From contig SHYF01000111.1 of assembly GCA_009692985.1 (NCBI GenBank), positions 1 to 5,839 of the forward strand: a stretch of DNA of 5,839 bases. The letters run 5' to 3'. Every line of letters begins with the position of its first letter. The stretch's first letter is position 1. The translations under genes and the position numbers were made by a program. Shown here piece by piece: positions 1 to 5,839 of the stretch. This DNA is from Dehalococcoidia bacterium (lineage in GTDB: Bacteria > Chloroflexota > Dehalococcoidia > Lucifugimonadales > SHYF01). The notes under the pieces are model-generated. The model was not told the DNA's origin. It made no database searches and saw nothing but the letters and a program-made list of their open reading frames with translations.

Positions 1-1348
1 TGAGCGGGGTGAGCATCCCAGGCCGCACCGTGGCCATCACAGGCCGGGTGCGCGAGTATATGGGTGAAACTATGTTCCCGCCAAAGGCAGGCTTGATCTG
101 GGCGATTTCGCCGCTTGGTTCCAACTCCAAGCCAATGCAGTCGCCGGTAAGACCTATCTGCAAACGCGCCGCAAGCCTGGGCGCCAGGTCTCTCCCTATG
201 GTGGTGGAAGGAAGCAAGAAGACGTGTGGATTGTGCCGGCGCACCGCCGAGGCGAGCACACCGGTGTACCTTTCGGTGTCGTAGCTAGCATAGGCATCTC
301 CGTGGAGCATGTAGACGGTATCTGCCCCATGCGCGCCAAGCTCCGGGATAAGGGACTGAACATCTGGGCCGCCGATCATCACGGCAGCTACCTCGCCTCC
401 CAGTCCGCTGGCCAGGTCGTGCGCAGCTCCCAGCAGCTCATACGTCACCGGGCGAGGCTTGCCCGCCACCAGCTCAACGTAGACCCACACTGCCTTCTTT
501 GGGTCGGCGCTGGATGGCAAAGGAGGGCGCTGCTTCAGCTTTACCTGGCTGGCGCGGGGCCGGAACAGGCCACTAGCCACCATGTACTCCTTCAGCCTCT
601 CGGCAGCCTCCTTCGGGTCCTCCGTTGTGACAACCACACCCTTGCGCTCTAGCTCGGCGGAGCGCAGTTCTACAACGCGCGTAGGAGATCCTGTCTGGCC
701 GTACCCCGATGGGTCCCCGCCCAGGTCAGCCGCCGTCCAGGTGACCACCTCCTTGCCGCTGGCCGCCTGAAGCTCCTCGGGTGTGGGCCTCCGGCCCGCT
801 ATGACCAACTCCGTAACTGAAAGCACAGCCGGTAATGTCACTTCATAACGCTCGCAACCTTCGTCCGTCTCTTGCTCCACCCATAGTGCCGCATTGCCGG
901 CAACAGGCTTGATCTTCCGCGCCGATGTTACCTGGGGCATGCCCAAGAACTCGGCCATCTCGCTTGGCACCTGGGCCGTCTCCGAATCAATGGTTAACTT
1001 GCCGCACACGACCAGGTCTGGAGCTAGCTTCTTTATTGCCTGGGCAAGCGTGCGAGCCGTGGCCAGCGTGTCGGCGCCGGCAAAGGCCCGGTCCACGAGA
1101 TGCACAGCCTTATCTGCCCCCAGGGCCAGGCATTCCACCAAAGCGCTCTTCGCCTGGGCCGGCCCCATGGTTATGACCGTGACGGTTCCTCCCGTCTCCT
1201 GCCGCAGCCGGATCGACTCCAGCAGGGCGCGGCGGTCAAGGCTGCTTATCGTCAGGTTGACCCCTTCCCTTACCAGAGTCTTGGTGATTGGATCCAACCT
1301 GGCATCCGCGGCCACGGGAGTCTGCTTAATACACACAACTATGTTCAT
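1..1348 (-). CDS. etfBA: Fused electron transfer flavoprotein beta-alpha (EtfBA), 3' end outside window
   Basis: Soluble FAD/AMP-binding carrier that takes electrons from flavin dehydrogenases (for example acyl-CoA dehydrogenases) and passes them on, usually to a membrane ETF:quinone oxidoreductase. I translated this frame by hand: 449 codons from ATG 1348 to base 2 without a stop. Residues 1-260 are EtfB-like: start MNIVVCIKQTP, an AMP-loop region CGKLTIDSETAQV at 115-127 followed by GMPQVTSA, then the EtfB tail TAADLGGDP...GSPTRVV (205-226). Residues 261-285 look like a linker. From about 286 the EtfA N-terminal domain follows, with STTIGRDLAPRLAARL (381-396), TGDC and PAFGGNI (420-426) and MATVRPG (438-444). 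The FAD-binding C-terminal domain of EtfA should lie beyond base 1. The start has a weak GAGG at 1358-1361, nine bases upstream. Etf subunits are usually two separate genes; single-chain fusions are known in some archaea. The fold is secure. Whether it bifurcates electrons cannot be judged here. Confidence 0.93.
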   Translation of the reverse strand, partial: MNIVVCIKQTPVAADARLDPITKTLVREGVNLTISSLDRRALLESIRLRQETGGTVTVITMGPAQAKSALVECLALGADKAVHLVDRAFAGADTLATARTLAQAIKKLAPDLVVCGKLTIDSETAQVPSEMAEFLGMPQVTSARKIKPVAGNAALWVEQETDEGCERYEVTLPAVLSVTELVIAGRRPTPEELQAASGKEVVTWTAADLGGDPSGYGQTGSPTRVVELRSAELERKGVVVTTEDPKEAAERLKEYMVASGLFRPRASQVKLKQRPPLPSSADPKKAVWVYVELVAGKPRPVTYELLGAAHDLASGLGGEVAAVMIGGPDVQSLIPELGAHGADTVYMLHGDAYASYDTERYTGVLASAVRRHNPHVFLLPSTTIGRDLAPRLAARLQIGLTGDCIGLELEPSGEIAQIKPAFGGNIVSPIYSRTRPVMATVRPGMLTPL

Positions 1349-1377
1349 TGGTGCAAACCTCGCAATGGGATTCTGAC

Positions 1378-1383
1378 ATTATA
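1378..1383 (-). promoter_or_regulatory. Sigma-70-type -10 box (TATAAT) for etfBA
   Basis: The minus strand reads a perfect TATAAT whose downstream edge lies 29 bases before the etfBA start codon, predicting a short leader of about 22-25 bases. With a 17-base spacer the -35 hexamer would be CCACAA (1401-1406), a poor match to TTGACA, and there is no adjacent TG extension. The promoter would therefore be weak or depend on an activator. It suggests etfBA can be transcribed separately from the act genes upstream. Confidence 0.55.
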
Positions 1384-1454
1384 ACCCAGGCGATGGTACA
1401 TTGTGGGGATTGTTGCCTCAGGGGGTCCCGTGTGTATTTAGGTGGCTGTTGAAT

Positions 1455-1550
1455 AAGGGGTGACCAGAGGGTCCCGACCAGTCGGGATTCTGACGGGGGT
1501 CTGAGGATATCCTGTATGGGCGCAATGTATTGCGCCCATACTCACCCCTT
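1455..1550. repeat. Nested palindromic element, multi-branched fold, between actE and etfBA
   Basis: A 9-base outer inverted repeat, AAGGGGTGA at 1455-1463 and TCACCCCTT at 1542-1550, encloses three further palindromes. They are TCCCGAC/GTCGGGA (1472-1478/1481-1487), with flanking CAGA/TCTG at 1465-1468/1489-1492 also able to pair, the 10-base palindrome AGGATATCCT (1504-1513), and a 12-base hairpin (1514-1541). The whole could fold like a four-way junction in DNA or RNA. It resembles the palindromic intergenic repeats that are scattered in many copies in some bacterial genomes, or a small non-autonomous (MITE-like) element. I see no target-site duplication at its edges and no coding capacity. 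It may also mark the 3' end of the act transcript. Confidence 0.6.
1514..1541. repeat. Perfect 12-bp hairpin with TGTA loop
   Basis: GTATGGGCGCAA (1514-1525) and TTGCGCCCATAC (1530-1541) are perfect inverted repeats around a 4-base loop. This is the strongest hairpin in the actE-etfBA gap. It begins 97 bases past the actE stop, so it could stop or protect the act mRNA. However, no T-run follows on either strand, so it is not a standard intrinsic terminator. It is more likely the core of a dispersed repeat of the GTA-GGGGC...GCCCC-TAC kind; that family resemblance is from memory and unchecked. Confidence 0.7.
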
Positions 1551-1637
1551 CCTGGCCAGATCCGCCGAAGGCAGACGAAGGAATGGGGGACAAAGGGGGA
1601 TTGTCGAAGGAGTATCTAGAACCCTGCCTGGGCCACA

Positions 1638-2258
1638 CTACTGCTGAATGGAGCGTATGTACTGCACCAGCGCCCACCGTTCCTGATCTGTCAGAAGCTT
1701 GCGAAAAGCAGGCATGACGAACCTGTCCGCAGGCAAACCGTAGGCTGCTGCGAATCCCTTGGTTACGATCAGGAACACCTCGCCATCGGGCTTGGCCTTG
1801 GTTGGCCCAGCCCCAGTGAGGTTTGCTGGGCTGGCCAGGTAGCCTGCCGTCACCAAGCGGTCCTTCATTGGCCCATCTCCAAGACCGGCGGCCCCGTGGC
1901 AGACGGCGCAATTGGCCCGGTACAGCTTTGCGCCTGCGCTCACGCTGGCATCTTTTGAAACAGGGTTCACCAGCAGCTTTGCCTGCGCTAGAGTGTACTC
2001 TACCTCTGGTAGCGTTCCAAGCAGAGGACCGCCTGTTACATTCCGCGGCACAGAACCCGCGGGCGCTGAAAGGCTGGGCGGCTCCTGAATCTTGTATGAC
2101 TGGGCATAGTGCATCTCTGGGAAGAAGTCCAGAGGATACGCTCCCCTGGAACACCCGGTCAGCAGAATAACTGACAGCGCCACCAAGAGCAGCACTCCAC
2201 CGCTCCTGGCGCTGCCCAGGCCAAGTCGCCGTATGGTTGATCGCCCCCCAGATTCCAT
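1638..2258 (-). CDS. actE: ActE: lipoprotein monohaem cytochrome c of alternative complex III
   Basis: Periplasm-facing, membrane-tethered c-type cytochrome that carries electrons out of the ACIII complex towards soluble cytochrome c or an oxidase. The 206 residues start with a basic n-region and a hydrophobic core (about 21-34) ending in a lipobox LTGC, with Cys36 as the predicted lipidated residue. Next comes the stretch DFFPEMHYAQSYK (44-56) and PPSLSAPAGSVPR (60-72), typical of ActE. A class I cytochrome c domain follows with one haem site CAVCH (117-121), a GLGDGP turn (125-130) and a probable axial Met182 in MPAF, ending in a C-terminal helix with DQERWALVQYIRS. The ATG at 2258 lies 10 bases after actD. 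Its likely Shine-Dalgarno AAGGAG (2272-2277) overlaps the actD stop region. It is the last act gene here; no further act gene follows before etfBA. Confidence 0.93.
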   Translation of the reverse strand: MESGGRSTIRRLGLGSARSGGVLLLVALSVILLTGCSRGAYPLDFFPEMHYAQSYKIQEPPSLSAPAGSVPRNVTGGPLLGTLPEVEYTLAQAKLLVNPVSKDASVSAGAKLYRANCAVCHGAAGLGDGPMKDRLVTAGYLASPANLTGAGPTKAKPDGEVFLIVTKGFAAAYGLPADRFVMPAFRKLLTDQERWALVQYIRSIQQ

Positions 2259-2268
2259 GTTCAGGTCA

Positions 2269-2772
2269 CTACTCCTTGGTAAGGACGTCCTCTGCCCCCG
2301 CCCGTCGGAGCACTTGCTCCACAGCGTTCACCCTTTCGGTAGCACAGTCCAGTGTGATGCCAATGTATCCCTCAGTGATGCGCGGATCGTAAATGCCAGC
2401 TTTGAAATTTGGTATGCGTGATTCAAAGAATATGCCTAAGACAGTGAAAAGTATTGCCCCCAGCATGGTGCCTTCGTAGGCGATGATGATCATTGGAGGC
2501 AGCCCAAGAATTGGTTTGCCGCCCGTAACCATGGGATAGGCCGCCTGGGTCGCAGTGGTCAGCAGCAGCGCAACCGAGAACCCTAGCAGTGCGCCTATGA
2601 ACGGAAAGACGTACAGCCTGTGCTTTGTCACCCTCTCGCCAAACGCGCCATCGGGGTACGGATGGTCTGTCAGCAACTCGAACTGCTGGTTGGTGTAGCC
2701 AGCTTGCTGTAAAGCCTCTGTGGCGTTGGCCGCCACCTCTGCCTGTTTGAACAACCCGAGGATCTGGACCAT
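2269..2772 (-). CDS. actD: ActD: DUF3341 membrane subunit of alternative complex III
   Basis: Small integral membrane subunit of the ACIII quinol:electron-acceptor oxidoreductase, with no known cofactor; thought to stabilise the contact between the ActC core and the peripheral subunits. The 167 residues show a soluble N-terminal alpha/beta part (about 1-50, starting MVQILGLFKQAEVAANA), a first membrane helix (about 53-73), the family loop GGKPILGLPPM (84-94), a second helix (about 95-116) containing Glu100 in IAYE, and a short C-terminal domain with EGYIGITLDC (134-143) resembling a small ferredoxin-like fold. This two-helix layout and length match ActD proteins. ATG 2772 follows the actC stop by 4 bases and has a GAGGAG at 2780-2785 with 7-base spacing, so the two genes are probably translationally coupled. 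Confidence 0.92.
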   Translation of the reverse strand: MVQILGLFKQAEVAANATEALQQAGYTNQQFELLTDHPYPDGAFGERVTKHRLYVFPFIGALLGFSVALLLTTATQAAYPMVTGGKPILGLPPMIIIAYEGTMLGAILFTVLGIFFESRIPNFKAGIYDPRITEGYIGITLDCATERVNAVEQVLRRAGAEDVLTKE

Positions 2773-2776
2773 GATA

Positions 2777-4153
2777 TTACTCCTCTACCCGGAGGGCGGG
2801 AACGCTCTTACGGCCTATCTGAACATTATCGGCCAAGGTCTGGCCTTCCTTAACGTCAAAGAGTGGAATGAGTGGGAATACCTTGGCGAACACCAGCAGC
2901 AGCAGGAAAACAGTGGCGAAGGCCGACAGCACTATTGTGATCTCCACTATGCTCGGATGGTACGACCTCCAGTCGAAGCTCAATGGAGACTTCCTTGCAA
3001 GGCTGGGGATAATGATCAGGAACCTTTCCAGCCACATGCCTACGTTCACTGACAGGGATGTGATAAGCATCAGCACAAGGTTACGGCGCACCCCGCGGAA
3101 CAGCCACATGGTCACTGGGAACAGGTACCCGGTCACAACGAACACCAGGAACAACATGTTGTACGGCCAGGTAAACACCTGCATCTCTCTCAGGGCGATC
3201 TCCTGGTCTTCCAGACTATAGAGCGCCATGGAGAACTCCAGGAAGAAGAAGAAAAGCCAGGCTGTCCCTATGGCAATCAACAATCTGCCCAGCGCATCAA
3301 CATGCTCTGCCCGTATGTATGCCTCCCATTTGAACATCCAGCGCATCAGGATCACCATGGTTACCACTGCTGAGACTCCTGAAAACACTGCGCCAATGAC
3401 GAAGTATGGTGCGAATATGGTGGCGTGCCACCCCTCTACTCCAATCTGCACGGCAAAGTCCCATGACACTATGCTATGGACGGAGACGAACACAGGCAGC
3501 AGCAGCGCCGACAGCAGGAACCCGGCGATGGTCTGAAGCTTCCATTGCCTGGGCGTACCCCGCCAGCCCATGGCCATTAGGCTGTAGATGTGGTGCCTTA
3601 TCCCTGTGGTCCTGTCTCGGATTACCCCCAGGTCTGGCACCAGCGCCACGATGACAAAGAGTGTGCTTCCAGTCAGGTAGGTGAATATGGCGGCGGGATC
3701 CCAGATCAGCGGCGAACGGATGTCAGGGAATATCCCGCGAGAGAAGTCGTAGGGGAAGGCCCAGTACAACGTCCTCCACGGTCGCCCGGAGTGGATGACA
3801 GGGTGCAGGGCTGCGATCATCAGGGAGAAGACAGTTAGCACTTCCGACGCCCGAGTGGCAGGACGCCGCCACTCAGCCTTGCTGAGGCGAAGGATGGCTG
3901 AGAGCATCACGCCGGCGTGGCTGATTCCGATCCAGAACACAAAGTCTGTTATAAGGAACCCCCACATGACAGGCCTGTTCAGCCCTGTGATTCCCAGGCC
4001 TTTGTTGACCATGAACCCAACGGCGATAGAGCCGGCAAGGGTGATAGAGGCAAGAAAGCCCATCAACAGCCAGTACCACAGAGGCGCTTTTAGAACGTTG
4101 CGCAGCAGATCGGTGTTGATCTGCGTGGAAGTCAGCGTCACCCTCTCTTGCAT
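2777..4153 (-). CDS. actC: ActC: NrfD-type quinol-oxidising membrane subunit of alternative complex III
   Basis: Polytopic membrane subunit that holds the quinol site of ACIII. The 458 residues form about ten hydrophobic helices with the classic ActC signposts: FWIGISHAGVMLSAILRL (73-90), AEWRRPATRASE (93-104), HPVIHSGRPW (117-126), FPDIRSPLIWD (142-152), VHSIVSWDFAV (225-235), GWHATIFAPYF (241-251) and MWLERFLIIIPSL (373-385). His117, His121, Arg124 and Asp152 are the sort of polar residues that line the quinol pocket and proton path in this family. The length is normal. The start is slightly uncertain: an AAGGAG lies only one base before ATG 4153, while AAAGG at 4162-4166 gives a better 8-base spacing; GTG at 4141 is an alternative that shortens the protein by four residues. 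It is followed closely by actD. The gap to the upstream NrfD gene is unusually long and repeat-filled. Confidence 0.93.
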   Translation of the reverse strand: MQERVTLTSTQINTDLLRNVLKAPLWYWLLMGFLASITLAGSIAVGFMVNKGLGITGLNRPVMWGFLITDFVFWIGISHAGVMLSAILRLSKAEWRRPATRASEVLTVFSLMIAALHPVIHSGRPWRTLYWAFPYDFSRGIFPDIRSPLIWDPAAIFTYLTGSTLFVIVALVPDLGVIRDRTTGIRHHIYSLMAMGWRGTPRQWKLQTIAGFLLSALLLPVFVSVHSIVSWDFAVQIGVEGWHATIFAPYFVIGAVFSGVSAVVTMVILMRWMFKWEAYIRAEHVDALGRLLIAIGTAWLFFFFLEFSMALYSLEDQEIALREMQVFTWPYNMLFLVFVVTGYLFPVTMWLFRGVRRNLVLMLITSLSVNVGMWLERFLIIIPSLARKSPLSFDWRSYHPSIVEITIVLSAFATVFLLLLVFAKVFPLIPLFDVKEGQTLADNVQIGRKSVPALRVEE

Positions 4154-4154
4154 G

Positions 4155-4170
4155 CTCCTTACCTTTCCTT
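4155..4170 (-). promoter_or_regulatory. Ribosome-binding region of actC, two overlapping Shine-Dalgarno motifs
   Basis: Just upstream of actC the minus strand carries AAGGAAAGG (4162-4170) and then AAGGAG (4155-4160). The stronger AAGGAG is one base from ATG 4153, too close to serve it, but 13 bases from an in-frame GTG at 4141. The weaker upstream motif suits the ATG. Translation might start at either codon; the protein core is unaffected. Confidence 0.5.
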
Positions 4171-4191
4171 GTGCTCAGCAGAGGCATGTGT

Positions 4192-4310
4192 TGCCCTGCT
4201 CTGCTCATATCCTTCCCTTCGGCTTCGCTCAGGGCAGGCTAGCTCACCACGAGCGGGATTGCTGCTCCGCTCGTGGTGAGCTAGCCGAATCATACGAGCG
4301 GAGCAGGGCA
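4192..4310. repeat. Composite nested inverted-repeat element inside the act operon
   Basis: This 119-base stretch fills most of the gap between the two NrfD genes. Inner arms 4237-4256 and 4267-4286 are perfect 20-base inverted repeats around a 10-base loop. Outer arms 4192-4210 and 4292-4310 match in 17 of 19 positions. A third pairing, 4262-4274 with 4294-4306, is a perfect 13-base match that shares bases with the inner right arm. Between the outer and inner left arms lies CCTTCCCTTCGGCTTCGCTC (4211-4230) followed by AGGGCAGG. These modules (GTGGTGAGCT...CGAA, and CTTCG-CTTCGCTCAGG) resemble dispersed intergenic repeats seen in many environmental bacterial genomes; that is recognition from memory. 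No T-run follows the stems, so a terminator is unlikely. It could tune mRNA stability between the upstream and downstream act genes. Confidence 0.8.
4237..4286. repeat. Perfect 20-bp inverted repeat (hairpin core)
   Basis: The left arm begins GGCTAGCTCACC and ends GAGCGG; the right arm is its exact reverse complement. The loop is the 10 bases 4257-4266. A stem this long and exact in transcribed RNA would be very stable. It lies 82 bases past the stop of the upstream NrfD gene and 84 bases before the actC start, so it separates two cistrons that are normally co-expressed. Confidence 0.9.
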
Positions 4311-4367
4311 TGGCCCTCTGCATCTCTACCAGCATCTTTCCTGTACCAATAACTTCCTTATGCATAG

Positions 4368-5774
4368 CTAGTCCGGCTTCCCCAACACCACCATTTTGGT
4401 CTTGAGGAATGGCCTGACCGCCCGCAACCGGATTCCCTCTGTCATCTCCCACATGGAGAAGACAGGAATGACCCTTGCCACCACCAAGTATACGAAGACC
4501 GCCCCGGAAATAGCGCCCACCACCATCATCAAATCTATGATGTCTGGATAGTTGGTAGGCGGCACCTTCTCCAGAAGATGCGCCGTGATTTCGTCATTGG
4601 GCACCGAGTAGGCCGCAACATACAGGCGTGTCTTGTCCAGCAGTATTCCTATCAGGATGAACGCGGAAGCCAATGGAGGCCCCCAGGTGCTTCTGCGCAC
4701 GCCGTTCCACAGCAGAGTCAGGAACGGCGCTATAAAACAGAACACGAATGCAAGGATGAAGACATACCGATATGGCCCGAACATTAGCAGTTGCAGGACG
4801 GCTTGCTCGGCGGGCTGGCGGCCATACCAGAAGATTATGAATGCCGACCACCAGAAGTAGAACCACAGGAGCGTCAGCGCCAGCAGTATCTTGCTGGCTC
4901 CCCAGAAGTGCTCCATGTGGATGTATTTTTCCAGCTTTCCGTACCGGCGTACCAGCCACAGTGTAAGCACAGTTGTGGCCAGGCCGCCCTGAAGTGCGTT
5001 GACGGACTGCTGCGCGGCAAAGATAGAGTCGCGCCAGCCGGGGACCAGTGTCATGCCAAAGTCTATGCAATACAGGGTAACAGTGCCAATCAGCATAATG
5101 AAGAACAAAGCGCCTAACGCACCTACCCCTACCTGAAACACCGTCCACTGTTTTTGGGTGCCCAGCCAGCCGGCTGACATGCGGCGTCCCCAGGCGGCAA
5201 GCCTGCCCGAAGCACGCGCTCGCAATACAGCCATGTCAGGTCTGGCGGATAGCCGCAGCAGGGCCAGGCTTACCAGCACAAACAGCGCTATCTGAAGTGT
5301 CACCCACACGTGAGGCGCGCCGGGTATTATCAAGGAGCTATGCAGACCCAGGGTTGGGGGATCCGTATCCTGGAACCACAGCGTCCTGCGTCCCGCCGCC
5401 GAGGGTACCAGAAAGAGCAGCGGGATGAACATGAGGAGCGTCAGAACGCCTACAGCGGCGTACATCTCGGCGATACGGGTCATGGCCCGCCGCCAGTGGG
5501 CTTTGACCAAGCGTAGCGCAACGGCCACAACGGGCGCAGCCCCGGCCGTGGTGATAAGGAAGGCAACCGTGGCGGCGAAGTACCCCCACGGCTCGCGCTC
5601 ATCGAATCCACTGGTGACAGCGCGGAGCACAAACCCAGCGATGCCCATCACAAATAGCAGGCCGGTTATCCACATTAACCTCCGGTAGCGAGGCCCGGTG
5701 GTAGCGTGGCGACCCAGAACGTCCTGGGTAAACTCCTCCTCCGTCACCTCGGCGAGATGGCCATTGCTATGCAT
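4368..5774 (-). CDS. NrfD-like polytopic membrane subunit, first of a tandem pair (possible ActF counterpart)
   Basis: Second large membrane subunit of the same complex. The 468 residues have a polar N-terminal tail (1-32) and about ten hydrophobic helices. NrfD-family landmarks are visible: EPWGYFAATVAF (61-72), AHWRRAMTRIAE (92-103), IDFGMTLVPGW (237-247) and DSIFAAQQSVNALQGG (249-264), EKYIHMEHFWGASKILL (282-298), SAFIIFWYGRQPAE (310-323) and a GILLDKTRLYV segment (376-386). It lacks the His-x-GRPW motif and the SPLIWD aspartate of the actC product; the matching place reads FLVPSAAGRRTLWF (121-134). It may thus be a structural partner rather than the quinol-oxidising subunit, the role ActF plays in well-studied ACIII, but its gene lies before actC instead of after actE. 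ATG 5774 overlaps the upstream gene's end by 8 bases and is preceded by AAGGTAGAGG. It could also be annotated simply as polysulfide reductase NrfD. Confidence 0.88.
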   Translation of the reverse strand: MHSNGHLAEVTEEEFTQDVLGRHATTGPRYRRLMWITGLLFVMGIAGFVLRAVTSGFDEREPWGYFAATVAFLITTAGAAPVVAVALRLVKAHWRRAMTRIAEMYAAVGVLTLLMFIPLLFLVPSAAGRRTLWFQDTDPPTLGLHSSLIIPGAPHVWVTLQIALFVLVSLALLRLSARPDMAVLRARASGRLAAWGRRMSAGWLGTQKQWTVFQVGVGALGALFFIMLIGTVTLYCIDFGMTLVPGWRDSIFAAQQSVNALQGGLATTVLTLWLVRRYGKLEKYIHMEHFWGASKILLALTLLWFYFWWSAFIIFWYGRQPAEQAVLQLLMFGPYRYVFILAFVFCFIAPFLTLLWNGVRRSTWGPPLASAFILIGILLDKTRLYVAAYSVPNDEITAHLLEKVPPTNYPDIIDLMMVVGAISGAVFVYLVVARVIPVFSMWEMTEGIRLRAVRPFLKTKMVVLGKPD

Positions 5775-5839
5775 GCGCCTCTACCTTGGTCTCCTTATCT
5801 ATCTTGTTCAGGTAGACTACGTTGGCCTCTGTGCCCAGC
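5767..5839 (-). CDS. C-terminal end of probable ActB-type iron-sulfur subunit, 5' part outside window
   Basis: Only the last 23 codons and stop TAG (5767-5769) are present; they read LGTEANVVYLNKIDKETKVE and end AHA. The LGT-x-x-x-VxYL pattern is a common ending of the four-cluster ferredoxin-like subunits or domains that sit next to NrfD proteins; in ACIII this is the C-terminal part of ActB. The frame overlaps the next gene's ATG by 8 bases, which supports an operon with coupled translation. No cluster-binding cysteines are inside the window, so the assignment rests on the short tail and on position. Confidence 0.55.
   Translation of the reverse strand, partial: LGTEANVVYLNKIDKETKVEAHA

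Noticed and set aside
224..1376. Plus-strand open frames at 224-652, 894-1376 and 1100-1384
   Set aside because: They lie antisense to the EtfBA frame, which has clear family motifs along its full length. Their translations show no recognisable domain.
1444..1453. GGCTGTTGAA, similar to the ends of some insertion sequences
   Set aside because: Only ten bases. The only similar reverse-complement ending nearby is inside actC coding sequence, and no transposase or target duplication is present.
1514..1541. Intrinsic terminator for the act operon
   Set aside because: The hairpin is strong, but no T-rich run follows in the direction of transcription.
1438..2154. Long minus-strand frame of 238 codons
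   Set aside because: It overlaps ActE in another frame. ActE has a lipobox, CAVCH haem site and Met ligand, and the alternative frame is compositionally odd and lacks any domain.
3795..4352. Plus-strand 185-codon frame over the actC start and the repeat
   Set aside because: Antisense to ActC and carried onward only because the repeat lacks stops. The tail is translated repeat DNA.
4594..5148. Minus-strand 184-codon frame
   Set aside because: An out-of-frame shadow of the first NrfD gene, which has continuous membrane helices and family motifs.
1..5839. CRISPR array, tRNA, rRNA or a new defence system
   Set aside because: No regularly spaced direct repeats, no cloverleaf with tRNA-conserved bases, and no nuclease, helicase or toxin-like proteins. 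The genes form a respiratory chain module.

Overview
The window carries one block of genes, all read on the minus strand: the 3' part of a membrane-bound quinol-oxidising complex of the alternative complex III (ACIII, Act) type, followed downstream by a fused electron transfer flavoprotein gene that leaves the window at base 1. The organism is a bacterium of moderately high GC content. The ACIII genes, a lipoprotein cytochrome c, a fused EtfB-EtfA gene and dispersed palindromic intergenic repeats would fit a Chloroflexota-like lineage. That placement is an inference from gene content and style, with no marker gene behind it.

Reading in the direction of transcription (high to low coordinates): 5839-5767 holds the last 23 codons of a gene whose end looks like an iron-sulfur ActB-type subunit. 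5774-4368 is a first NrfD-like polytopic membrane subunit that overlaps it by 8 bases. 4367-4154 is a 214-base gap filled mainly by nested inverted repeats. 4153-2777 is a second NrfD-like subunit, a clear ActC. 2772-2269 is ActD (DUF3341 type). 2258-1638 is ActE, a monohaem cytochrome c with a lipoprotein signal. 1637-1349 is a non-coding gap with a structured palindromic element and a promoter with a perfect TATAAT box. 1348-1 is a 5'-complete etfBA fusion cut by the window edge. It is open over its whole length and has no stop inside the window.

Functionally, the two NrfD proteins would anchor the complex in the membrane and oxidise quinol. The ActB-type protein upstream would carry Fe-S clusters, ActD would be an accessory membrane subunit, and ActE would pass electrons to a soluble cytochrome or terminal oxidase. 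The Etf protein collects electrons from flavin dehydrogenases such as acyl-CoA dehydrogenases. It normally delivers them to quinone through an ETF:quinone oxidoreductase, which is not visible here. A plausible reading is an electron route from dehydrogenase to ETF to quinone to ACIII to oxidase, but the Etf gene appears to have its own promoter.

The least explained parts are the two gaps. Both contain compact, strongly self-complementary DNA that looks like dispersed repeat elements, and one of them sits inside the act operon between the two NrfD genes. I see no tRNA, rRNA, CRISPR array, complete insertion sequence, or believable plus-strand gene.
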